A stretch of DNA of 43,385 bases from Candidatus Methanomethylophilaceae archaeon (GTDB lineage: Archaea; Thermoplasmatota; Thermoplasmata; Methanomassiliicoccales; Methanomethylophilaceae): NCBI GenBank assembly GCA_017461225.1, contig JAFTYV010000037.1, forward strand, positions 1 to 43,385. Reading direction: 5' to 3'. Of this stretch, positions 35,124 through 42,241 are shown in pieces. A model generated the notes under the pieces. The model did no database searches and was not told the origin of the DNA. It worked only from the letters and a program-made list of their open reading frames with translations. Within the stretch, counting starts at the first letter, position 1; each line of letters begins with the position of its first letter. The position numbers and the translations under genes were made by a program.

Positions 35124-35131
35124 TTTTTATA
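35124..35131 (+). promoter_or_regulatory. TATA box before the GT2 gene
   Basis: TTTTTATA in an otherwise GC-rich spacer lies 36-43 bases before the ATG at 35167, predicting a leader of about ten bases. The gene is therefore probably transcribed separately from the two GT4 genes. Confidence 0.55.
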
Positions 35132-35166
35132 CGAGTTAACCGAATCCGAGACCGAGGGTTACGGTA

Positions 35167-36054
35167 ATGGCTGAACTCGAGATCGCGATCGGCATATGCG
35201 CCTACAACGAGGAGAAGAACATCGAGAGGTCCATACGCTCGATCTACGAGCAGAGGACCCCGGGGATCAGGGTCAGGGAGGTCCTGGTGGTGTCCAGCGG
35301 CAGCACCGACCGCACCGACGAGATCGTCAGGGGACTGGCCGAGGAGTTCGACAACATAGTCTTCCTCCCCCAGGAGAGGAGGGAGGGCAAGAACTCCGCC
35401 ATCAACCTGTACCTCGACAACAAGACCTGCGACGTCGTGGTCATGCTCAACGCCGACAACCTGTTCGGCGACGAGGACTCCCTGTACCACCTCGTGTCAC
35501 CCTTCTTCGACGACGACACGGGCATGGTCGGAGGTCACCCCGTACCCACCAACGACAAGGGCGACAGGGTCGGCTTCGCCACGCACATGCTCTGGAGCAT
35601 GCACCACAACCTGGCCATGGTGTACCCCAAGATCGGCGAGCTGGTGGCCTTCAGGGACATAGGCACCCGCCTCCCCACCGACCAGCAGTCCGACGAGGAC
35701 CTGATCAGGATGAACCTGGAGAAGGCGGGGTACAGGTGCCTGTACGCACCCGAGGCAATCGTCCTCAACAGGGGCCCTGAGACCGAGGAGGACTTCCTCA
35801 AGCAGAGGACCCGTGTGAACATCGGGGAGGTCAACATGAAGGCGAAGTACGACTACGACATCCCGTCGTGGAACAAGTGGTACCTCGTCAAGGCCGCCAT
35901 CGGCACCGTCCGCGACCTGGGCTTCCACCCGTTCAAGATGCTCTACGCCATGAGGCTGGAGATGAGGGCGAGGTCCGAGGCCAAGAGGCACATAGGGTCG
36001 GGGGACGCCGACATGAACGTCTGGGATCCCGTGGAGACCACGAAGAGACTCTGA
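35167..36054 (+). CDS. Glycosyltransferase family 2
   Basis: GT-A transferase of 295 residues. The N-terminal IAIGICAYNEEKNIERSIRS (about 6-25), VVSSGSTDRTDEIV and the NADNLFGDED metal motif (about 98-107) identify the fold. Further on, RLPTDQQSDEDLIRMNLEKA is the usual acceptor/catalytic-base region with an ED pair. No membrane segment is clear. Its acceptor and donor cannot be inferred, but the neighbours point to surface glycan synthesis. It converges with the nucleotidyltransferase gene, two bases apart. Confidence 0.88.
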   Translation: MAELEIAIGICAYNEEKNIERSIRSIYEQRTPGIRVREVLVVSSGSTDRTDEIVRGLAEEFDNIVFLPQERREGKNSAINLYLDNKTCDVVVMLNADNLFGDEDSLYHLVSPFFDDDTGMVGGHPVPTNDKGDRVGFATHMLWSMHHNLAMVYPKIGELVAFRDIGTRLPTDQQSDEDLIRMNLEKAGYRCLYAPEAIVLNRGPETEEDFLKQRTRVNIGEVNMKAKYDYDIPSWNKWYLVKAAIGTVRDLGFHPFKMLYAMRLEMRARSEAKRHIGSGDADMNVWDPVETTKRL

Positions 36055-36056
36055 GC

Positions 36057-37085
36057 TCAGACGACCCTGCCGCCGTCGAGGACCGTGTCCTCGCCTATGA
36101 CGGTGTTGTCCGCCAGTACCGCATTGGTCACCCTGGCGCCCCTGCGGATCTCGCAGCCGTCCCCCACTATCGTGTTGGAGAGCACGGCGCCGTCGATGCT
36201 GCAGCCGCGCATGACGAGCACGTTGTCCAGTTCCGATGATGTGACCGTGGAGCCGCGGAGCACTGCGGACTCCCTCAGGGACGATCCGTCCACCCTCGAG
36301 CCCTCTCCGACGTAGATGCGCCCCTCCGTGATGGAACCCGTGACCGTCGGCCACTCCGCATCCGCGTACTCGCGCGACGCCGTGGACAGGTTCGCGCCCA
36401 AGAGGTCGTGGGGACGTCCCACGTCCATCCACACCCCGTCGAGGTTGTACCCCTGTATGCGCCCACCGTCCGCCATGACGCGCGGGACGAGGTCGCGTGA
36501 GAAGTCGAAGAACACGCCCTCCGGGACGTGTCCCAGCACGGAGCGGTCCATGACGTACACCCCGGCGTTGATTAGGTTCGAGAAGACCTCCTCCGGACGG
36601 GGCTTCTCGCGGAACTCGCTGATGGCCCCCGTGTCGTCCACGCGGGCGATACCGAACTCGCACGGGTTCTCGACCGGGGTCAGCGCTATGGTTACCGCCG
36701 CACCGGTGTCCATGTGGACGCGGATCTCCTCGGCGACGTCTATGTCGGCGAACACGTCCCCGTTGGCGGCGACGAACACCTCGTCCAGCCTGTCCTCGAT
36801 GAGCTTCATCGCACCGGCGGTACCCAGGGGCTCGTCCTCGTACGAGTAGACGATCCTCACCCCGAGGTCCGAACCGTCCCCGAGGGCCTCCATCTCGCCC
36901 GGCCTGTAGCCGCATGCGAGGATGACCTCCTCTATGCCGGCACGTGCGAGCGAGCGGACGAGGTACCATATGCACGGCCTGTCCGCGACCGGGAGTATCG
37001 GCTTGGGCTTCGTCTCCGTCAACGGGAGGAGCCTCGTCCCCTTTCCACCGACCATCACCACTGCCTGTCTAACCCTGAACTCCAT
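36057..37085 (-). CDS. Sugar-1-phosphate nucleotidyltransferase
   Basis: A 342-residue NDP-sugar pyrophosphorylase. The N-terminal GGKGTRLLPLTETKPKPILP (about 12-31) is the nucleotide-binding signature, ANGDVF gives the metal Asp, and the C-terminal third (SRVDGSSLRESAVLRGSTV onwards) is a left-handed beta-helix with hexapeptide repeats. It resembles mannose- and glucose-1-phosphate nucleotidyltransferases. The heptose operon lacks a linked HddC, and this enzyme could fill that step, but this is inference. It starts four bases after the DUF89 gene. Confidence 0.9.
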   Translation of the reverse strand: MEFRVRQAVVMVGGKGTRLLPLTETKPKPILPVADRPCIWYLVRSLARAGIEEVILACGYRPGEMEALGDGSDLGVRIVYSYEDEPLGTAGAMKLIEDRLDEVFVAANGDVFADIDVAEEIRVHMDTGAAVTIALTPVENPCEFGIARVDDTGAISEFREKPRPEEVFSNLINAGVYVMDRSVLGHVPEGVFFDFSRDLVPRVMADGGRIQGYNLDGVWMDVGRPHDLLGANLSTASREYADAEWPTVTGSITEGRIYVGEGSRVDGSSLRESAVLRGSTVTSSELDNVLVMRGCSIDGAVLSNTIVGDGCEIRRGARVTNAVLADNTVIGEDTVLDGGRVV

Positions 37086-37089
37086 GGAA

Positions 37090-37959
37090 TCACACCCTGA
37101 CCCTGACGACGTTGGTCCCCACGGCCACGCCCAGCGAATCCGCGACCGGCTGGCACTTCGCACGCAGTATGTGCGCGACCGGGACCGGGAGCCTGTCGTC
37201 CGACAGCGACTCGTAGTTCGCCATGCCCTTCGCGATCACGACGCACGCCCCCTCGATCTCGGCCGCCAGGTCCTCCGGGATGTCCTCCGGGTCTATGCCC
37301 ACGTAGAACTTGCCGGTCGTCATCAGACAGTCGAGGTCCGAGTCCAGGCCCGTGCGCACCGCATCGTCCGCGGTGACGTCGTTGAGGATCGGTTCCCCGC
37401 GCACGACGCCCACCACACGCTTCCCCATGCCCCTGAGGTGCCTTATGAGGATGCGGTCCAGCTGGGACTCCCCGCAGTTGTCGAAGATGAACACGACGTG
37501 ACCGGGACCGCCGAGCAGATCCGCCAGGACCGCGGTGTCGTCGGACCCCACACCGGCGGAGACCAGGTCGTCGAACATCCCGTCGAACTCATCCGGATCG
37601 TCAATGGCGACACCGGATCCGAAGTCCATGATGTTCCCCACCACGGACACCAGCACGGCGGTGGCGAGGGGGTCGTCCGACGACGCCACGAGGGCCTCGG
37701 CCCTCTGCATGAACCTCCCCGCGACCTCGTCCGCACGCACCTTCAACCCGAGGTACGGGTCGTCGGTCCCGAGTGCGGCGTAGGATGCTGCATGGACCGC
37801 GGTCGCCACGTCGACGGACCTGCGGGCCGGATCTATGTTGTCCGAGAACGCGTGCAGGCCGGACTCCACGGATGCGAACACCGCATCCCCACCGGTCAAC
37901 CTGGACTGGAACAGCACACGTTTCATCAGACACGGGACACAATCTGCATGGACCTTCAT
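37090..37959 (-). CDS. DUF89 damage-control phosphatase-like protein
   Basis: A 289-residue member of the DUF89 family, metal-dependent phosphatases proposed to remove damaged or surplus phosphometabolites, often sugar phosphates. The N-terminal CVPCLMKR Cys pair (about 7-14), the metal-site motif FIFDNCGESQLD (about 155-166), GEPILNDVT and AKGMANYESL match the family. The start is ATG 37959; a TTG two codons earlier is possible. A minus-strand TAATATAG (37991-37998) is the likely TATA box. It is directly upstream of the sugar nucleotidyltransferase, suggesting a role in the same sugar-phosphate pool. Confidence 0.88.
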   Translation of the reverse strand: MKVHADCVPCLMKRVLFQSRLTGGDAVFASVESGLHAFSDNIDPARRSVDVATAVHAASYAALGTDDPYLGLKVRADEVAGRFMQRAEALVASSDDPLATAVLVSVVGNIMDFGSGVAIDDPDEFDGMFDDLVSAGVGSDDTAVLADLLGGPGHVVFIFDNCGESQLDRILIRHLRGMGKRVVGVVRGEPILNDVTADDAVRTGLDSDLDCLMTTGKFYVGIDPEDIPEDLAAEIEGACVVIAKGMANYESLSDDRLPVPVAHILRAKCQPVADSLGVAVGTNVVRVRV

Positions 37960-38023
37960 CGGCAATCCGGACCCCCCGGGGTCATTTCCGCTATATTAAG
38001 CGCGTAATCAGGGATACCCGATT

Positions 38024-38035
38024 TTTATATATAAG
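38024..38035 (+). promoter_or_regulatory. TATA box for the Zn-ribbon/EF-1B operon
   Basis: TTTATATATAAG is the strongest TATA-like element in this part of the window and lies 19-30 bases before the ATG at 38054, so a leaderless message is likely. Confidence 0.7.
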
Positions 38036-38053
38036 AAACCGCATCGCACAGAC

Positions 38054-38221
38054 ATGGCAGCTGACAAAATATGCTCTTCATGTGGTAAGAGGCTCGTCGG
38101 CCACGGTAACACGTTCTTCAAGTGCCCCAAGTGCGGTGAGTACGAGATCGGAAGGTGCGACCAGTGCCGCGACCAGGGCGTTGCATACGAGTGCAAGAAA
38201 TGCGGATTCATGGGACCGTGA
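38054..38221 (+). CDS. Small Zn-ribbon translation-associated protein
   Basis: A 55-residue protein with four CxxC knuckles: CSSC (7-10), CPKC (24-27), CDQC (35-38) and CKKC (47-50). This matches the archaeal family of predicted Zn-ribbon RNA-binding proteins (COG2888, haloarchaeal HVO_2753 type), usually encoded just before EF-1B, as here. It binds two zinc ions by expectation. The stop is nine bases before the EF-1B ATG. Confidence 0.9.
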   Translation: MAADKICSSCGKRLVGHGNTFFKCPKCGEYEIGRCDQCRDQGVAYECKKCGFMGP

Positions 38222-38230
38222 GGGTTGGAA

Positions 38231-38500
38231 ATGGGAGAGATTGTTGCAGGATACGACCTCATGCCCGAGAGCACCGACGTCAACCTCGACGCCGTGATCG
38301 AGAAGCTCCCCGGAATCCTTCCCGCAGGAGTCAAACTCCTCGAGACCAAGATCGAGCCCGTCGCGTTCGGACTCATGAAGGTCAACGCTGGATTCCTCAT
38401 CGACGACTCCGACGAGGAGGCTGGAAGCAAGCTCGAGTCCGCCCTCCAGAACATCGATGGAATCGAGAACGTCGAGTGCGTCTCCTCCACCGTCATCTGA
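38231..38500 (+). CDS. ef1b: Elongation factor 1-beta
   Basis: Archaeal EF-1B, 89 residues, the nucleotide exchange factor for EF-1alpha. It has the compact ferredoxin-like form: EIVAGYDLMPESTDVNLDAV at the start, KIEPVAFGLMKVNAGFLIDD in the middle and NVECVSSTVI at the end. ATG 38231 is chosen over a TTG at 38225. Codons are more biased than in the neighbouring sugar genes, as expected for a highly expressed gene. Confidence 0.96.
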   Translation: MGEIVAGYDLMPESTDVNLDAVIEKLPGILPAGVKLLETKIEPVAFGLMKVNAGFLIDDSDEEAGSKLESALQNIDGIENVECVSSTVI

Positions 38501-38520
38501 TTACACAAACTTTCAAACCG

Positions 38521-38565
38521 GGGGGCAACCCCCTTATCATCCCCGTTCGCTTCCCATCGGGAAGC
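38521..38565 (+). terminator. Two hairpins after EF-1B
   Basis: After the EF-1B stop there are GGGGG-CAA-CCCCC (38521-38533) and GCTTCCC-ATC-GGGAAGC (38549-38565), both perfect stems. This repeats the tandem layout seen after proS and ilvE. A new promoter follows at about 38600. Confidence 0.5.
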
Positions 38566-38598
38566 ACGATTCTCACCATCCAGGGCCCATGTCACGAC

Positions 38599-38606
38599 TT
38601 TTTTAT
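38599..38606 (+). promoter_or_regulatory. TATA box for the CDP-alcohol phosphatidyltransferase gene
   Basis: TTTTTATA lies 24-31 bases before the GTG at 38630, which supports that codon as a leaderless start in preference to a GTG at 38612. Confidence 0.6.
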
Positions 38607-38629
38607 ACCACGTGCCTCTAACACACTCC

Positions 38630-39388
38630 GTGGAGAAGATCGACAGGGAACGGTTGTTCGGTGTCCAGACACCATCGGAATACGACAATGCCACATCGAA
38701 GTACGTGTTCAGACCGCTCAGCAGGATCTTCTCGATGATACTTCTCAGGACCCCTGCTACCCCCAACCAGATCACCATCTTCTGGGGACTCCTCATGATC
38801 GCATCGGCCGCACTCCTCTTCACCGGAGATCGCCTGCTGTGTGTCATAGGCGGACTCGGGTGGATCGTGGCGTACGCCCTCGACTACTCCGACGGGGACA
38901 TCGCGAGGTACAAGGACATGAGGTCCGTCAGGGGCAGGTTCCAGGATCGCGTCAACCACAGGACGACGTACCCCATCCTGATGTTCGGTGCCGGATTCGG
39001 TGCATGGGTCTCGGGACGCACGGAGCTGTTCGGCATAACGATAGATCCTGCGGCGTACCTGATCCTTGGTTTCACAGCGGGACTCGGGATGATCCTCATC
39101 ATCGACCTGGGCGCCAACTACAACAACTGTTGCCCCGACAAGGCGCTGGACCGCGACAAGGGGACCGCGGCCGTGGAGGGCAAGCACTTCAAGAACCAGC
39201 GTCTGTTCAAGGTGCTGATGATCCTGAACCCCCTGGTGTTCACGAACATGATGGTTCTCACCCCCGTGTTCGCACTCCTGGACATGATGGACATCTATGT
39301 CCTGTTCTACGGTGTGATGTACCCGCTGGCCGCTTTCGCCAGGTACGTGCTCCTCTACAGGATGGTCCCTGGTGTACCCAAGAAATGA
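38630..39388 (+). CDS. CDP-alcohol phosphatidyltransferase family protein
   Basis: A 252-residue integral membrane protein with about six hydrophobic segments. It carries the family motif from DYSDGDIAR to GRFQDRVNH (about 85-110), which transfers a phosphoalcohol from a CDP-alcohol to a second alcohol. The fourth conserved Asp of the motif, the proposed general base, reads His here (DRVNH). A signature similar to phosphatidylinositol- or other CDP-alcohol synthases remains. GTG 38630 is preferred because of the TATA spacing; GTG 38612 is possible. A cytidylyltransferase and LicD follow. Confidence 0.85.
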   Translation: MEKIDRERLFGVQTPSEYDNATSKYVFRPLSRIFSMILLRTPATPNQITIFWGLLMIASAALLFTGDRLLCVIGGLGWIVAYALDYSDGDIARYKDMRSVRGRFQDRVNHRTTYPILMFGAGFGAWVSGRTELFGITIDPAAYLILGFTAGLGMILIIDLGANYNNCCPDKALDRDKGTAAVEGKHFKNQRLFKVLMILNPLVFTNMMVLTPVFALLDMMDIYVLFYGVMYPLAAFARYVLLYRMVPGVPKK

Positions 39389-39450
39389 CTGCGGCCACCA
39401 TCCGATCATCCCGACGGGAAAGCGGGCGGGGACCGTTGTCAAAGCAATGA

Positions 39451-39457
39451 TATAAAA
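39451..39457 (+). promoter_or_regulatory. TATA box for the cytidylyltransferase-licD pair
   Basis: TATAAAA lies 19-25 bases before the ATG at 39476, a spacing that leaves no room for a leader. Confidence 0.7.
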
Positions 39458-39475
39458 CCTGTATGATTACCCGGC

Positions 39476-39904
39476 ATGTCCAAACAGTACTCTGTGGGTC
39501 TGACCACCGGGGTCTTCGATGTACTCCATCCAGGTCACCTCAACCTGTTCGAGAACTGCAAGAAGGTATGCGACAAGCTCGTGGTCGGCATCTGCACGGA
39601 TGAGTACTCCATTCGCTACAAGAACAAGAAACCCCTGTTCAACGAGGAGGAACGTCTCAGGATCGTATCCTCCCTCAAATCCGTCGATTCGGCGTTCATC
39701 GTCTCGATCGACGAGGTCGAGGACAAGACCCTGATCCTCGACAGGTGCAGGTTCGACGTCCTGTTCTCGGGCAGCGACTGGCAGGGATCCGAAAGGTTCG
39801 CACACACCCAGGCGCAGTTCGACGAGATCGGTATCGACATCGTGTTCTTCCCGTACACCGCGGGCATATCGACGACCGACCTCCTTGATCGCAAACGCCT
39901 GTGA
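39476..39904 (+). CDS. Cytidylyltransferase, TagD (glycerol-3-phosphate cytidylyltransferase)-like
   Basis: A 142-residue nucleotidyltransferase of the HxGH fold. The CTP site TGVFDVLHPGHLNLF (about 11-25) and the C-terminal YTAGISTTDLL (about 127-137) match TagD/GCT-type enzymes that make CDP-glycerol from glycerol-3-phosphate; related enzymes use ethanolamine-, choline- or ribitol-phosphate. The real substrate cannot be fixed from sequence. licD starts within its last codon (GTGA), so the two are coupled. It probably supplies the CDP-alcohol used by LicD. Confidence 0.9.
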   Translation: MSKQYSVGLTTGVFDVLHPGHLNLFENCKKVCDKLVVGICTDEYSIRYKNKKPLFNEEERLRIVSSLKSVDSAFIVSIDEVEDKTLILDRCRFDVLFSGSDWQGSERFAHTQAQFDEIGIDIVFFPYTAGISTTDLLDRKRL

Positions 39905-40674
39905 CCCGGACACAGGACGGTGACACCGTGAACGAGACCCAGACCATCCTCCTGGAGATGTACAAGGACATAAAATCCGTTCTGGAACGCAACGGCATTC
40001 GATTCTACTCCCATTTCGGTACATCCATCGGTGCGATCAGGCACAACGGGTTCATCCCTTGGGACGATGACATGGACCTCCTCGTATGGGAGGATGACCT
40101 GGACAGGGTACGCGATGCCCTGACCACCGAACTGGATGGGGACAAGTACTATTACAACGAATGTCCCAGTGACAGCCACCCCCACATCATATACAGGGGA
40201 GTGGACCTCGAGCAGGGGCTCCGTGACGAGGACCTGCCGTTCATAGACCTCTTCACACTGGTCCCGTATCCGGACAAGCCGGTGAACCGGTTCCTCACCG
40301 ACACGGCACTCTGGGGTTTCGCCGGATCGATACACGTCATAAACAAACTGGAGAACGTCGCCCTGTACAGGTTGTTCAGACGCATCCCCAGGTTCTTCAA
40401 GTGGCTCTCCTCGTTGACAACCAACAAGGACACATCCGTCGTCACGGTCTGCACCACCAACTTCAAGAAGAACCGGTTCCCACTGGATTACTTCGGGACA
40501 CCCGTCGTGCACCCCTTCGAGGACACGGACGTCCCCCTCCCCTGCGAGACGGACAGGATGCTCACCGAACTGTACGGGGACTACATGACCCCGCCACCCG
40601 AGGACAAGCGCACCGGTGCGGGAGGGTTCCCCTGCAGCGCATACTCAGAGTACATCGTCAGAAAGAAATCCTGA
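39901..40674 (+). CDS. LicD-family phosphotransferase
   Basis: A 257-residue protein with the LicD signature FGTSIGAIRHNGFIPWDDDM (about 40-59) followed by DLLVWEDDLDRV. LicD and fukutin relatives transfer a phosphoalcohol (phosphocholine, ribitol-phosphate and similar) from a CDP-activated donor to a glycan. The C-terminal half has no transmembrane segment that I can see. GTG 39901 overlaps the previous stop; GTG 39928 (NETQTILLEM...), preceded by GGTGA, is the alternative start. It converges with the flippase gene. Confidence 0.9.
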   Translation: MTRTQDGDTVNETQTILLEMYKDIKSVLERNGIRFYSHFGTSIGAIRHNGFIPWDDDMDLLVWEDDLDRVRDALTTELDGDKYYYNECPSDSHPHIIYRGVDLEQGLRDEDLPFIDLFTLVPYPDKPVNRFLTDTALWGFAGSIHVINKLENVALYRLFRRIPRFFKWLSSLTTNKDTSVVTVCTTNFKKNRFPLDYFGTPVVHPFEDTDVPLPCETDRMLTELYGDYMTPPPEDKRTGAGGFPCSAYSEYIVRKKS

Positions 40675-40687
40675 ACCGGGCGCGAAC

Positions 40688-42241
40688 TCAAATGCGGAAG
40701 ACCCTCTGGACGAATCCGGGGAGGAAGGACCTCATGACGTCCCTCTCCTCGGAATTGAACATGAAGCGTATGGTGAACAACACGTACACCGCCATCCCTG
40801 CTAGCGCGGATGCTATGACGGCACCCCACGTGGTGGGCAGGGTGAAAAACCCGGTCAGCAGGATTCCGAGCACCAGCAGCACCCCGAAGGACACGTATCC
40901 CCAGAACATGGGCCCCATGAACAGCCTGCGGTCCCCGATTATGAGCTTCGAGGTGTACAACGGGTAGAACAGCAGCTTCAACAGCGCCATGGACACTGCC
41001 CAGGAGATGCACGCGCCCAGGACACCCAACTCCGTGAACTCGAGGATGACCATCGTGGAGACCACGTTGAAGACACCGAGGGCGATTGTGGTTATGGCCA
41101 CCGGACGGAGCCTCTCGTACACCACGGGCACGTTGACGAGCGCATTGGACGTGCAAACCGCGACCTCCACAGGCAGCATTATGTAGAGGAGGGGGTAGAG
41201 CTCCTCGTAACCGGGGCCCAGCCAGACACCTACGACCTGGGGGGCGAACACGATTATGTACACCAACGGGAAGGCCATCATGACCCCCGAGAACTTCGTG
41301 AACACCCTGAGCACCGCCACCATGCGGTCGGTGTCCCCCTGGGCGTAGCTCCTGTAGACGAGGGGGGTGGCGGCGATCGCGATGGATGTGCACGCAGTGT
41401 TCACCATCGATATCATGTTGGCGGCGATCGAGAACGAACCCTGGGCGACACTGCCGATCAACAGGTTCACTACGATCATGGAGGCCTGTATGAACAGGAG
41501 CGACCCCATCTGGGCGACTATCGCCCACACGCCCAGGCCGCTCATCCTGCGGAGGAGCTCGGGATCGTGGAACCTCCTGGAGAACACCAGTGTGGGGCAC
41601 ACCCTGCGGAGGTTCACGACCATTATACCGAGGAACACCACGGACGCCACGATGTACGACACGCCGATGAACGCTAGGGACGGACCCTCGACGAAGAAGA
41701 ACACGAGGACCAGGCCGACCTGCAGCACGCAGTGGACTATCCTGCCCAGGAACGTTATGTACATCCTGTTGTAGGCCATGAAGACGCTGCCCATGCATGC
41801 GCTGAACGAGATCATCAGGGACGAGACCATTATCATGAGGAACGCCAGCTGGACTCCCAGCGGATCGGAACCGCCCGTGTCGAAGACGTGCGGGGAGGCC
41901 GCGGATATCAGGACCACCAGCGGCATCATCACCAGGATGCACTTCGCCATCCCCACGACCGACGATGTGAACGTGCGGTTCACCGCGTCCATGTCCCCCT
42001 CGCCCACAGCCACCGCCATGTAACGGGTGAAGGCGCTGGCCAGGGAATCGGACATCGCGAGGAAGTACGCCGTGATGGTTGTGATCAGCGGTATTATCGC
42101 GTAAGCGGCCAGTCCGAACTCCCCTATGTAGTAGGGGACCATCATGAAGCCCACCAGGGCCATGATCACCGTGCGGACGACGTTCGTCAGCACGTTCAGG
42201 GACACCTTGCTGGAGAATGCCCCGTCGGAATCGTCACCCAC
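40688..42241 (-). CDS. Polysaccharide flippase, Wzx/MATE-like
   Basis: A 517-residue membrane protein with about 12-14 hydrophobic helices and no soluble domain. The N-terminal KVSLNVLTNVVRTVIMALVG and the overall layout match the polysaccharide-transporter (Wzx) family of the MOP superfamily, which moves lipid-linked oligosaccharides across the membrane. The start is a GTG at 42241, overlapping the stop of the upstream GT-C gene by eight bases. It is a plausible partner for the glycan genes around it. Confidence 0.88.
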   Translation of the reverse strand: MGDDSDGAFSSKVSLNVLTNVVRTVIMALVGFMMVPYYIGEFGLAAYAIIPLITTITAYFLAMSDSLASAFTRYMAVAVGEGDMDAVNRTFTSSVVGMAKCILVMMPLVVLISAASPHVFDTGGSDPLGVQLAFLMIMVSSLMISFSACMGSVFMAYNRMYITFLGRIVHCVLQVGLVLVFFFVEGPSLAFIGVSYIVASVVFLGIMVVNLRRVCPTLVFSRRFHDPELLRRMSGLGVWAIVAQMGSLLFIQASMIVVNLLIGSVAQGSFSIAANMISMVNTACTSIAIAATPLVYRSYAQGDTDRMVAVLRVFTKFSGVMMAFPLVYIIVFAPQVVGVWLGPGYEELYPLLYIMLPVEVAVCTSNALVNVPVVYERLRPVAITTIALGVFNVVSTMVILEFTELGVLGACISWAVSMALLKLLFYPLYTSKLIIGDRRLFMGPMFWGYVSFGVLLVLGILLTGFFTLPTTWGAVIASALAGMAVYVLFTIRFMFNSEERDVMRSFLPGFVQRVFRI

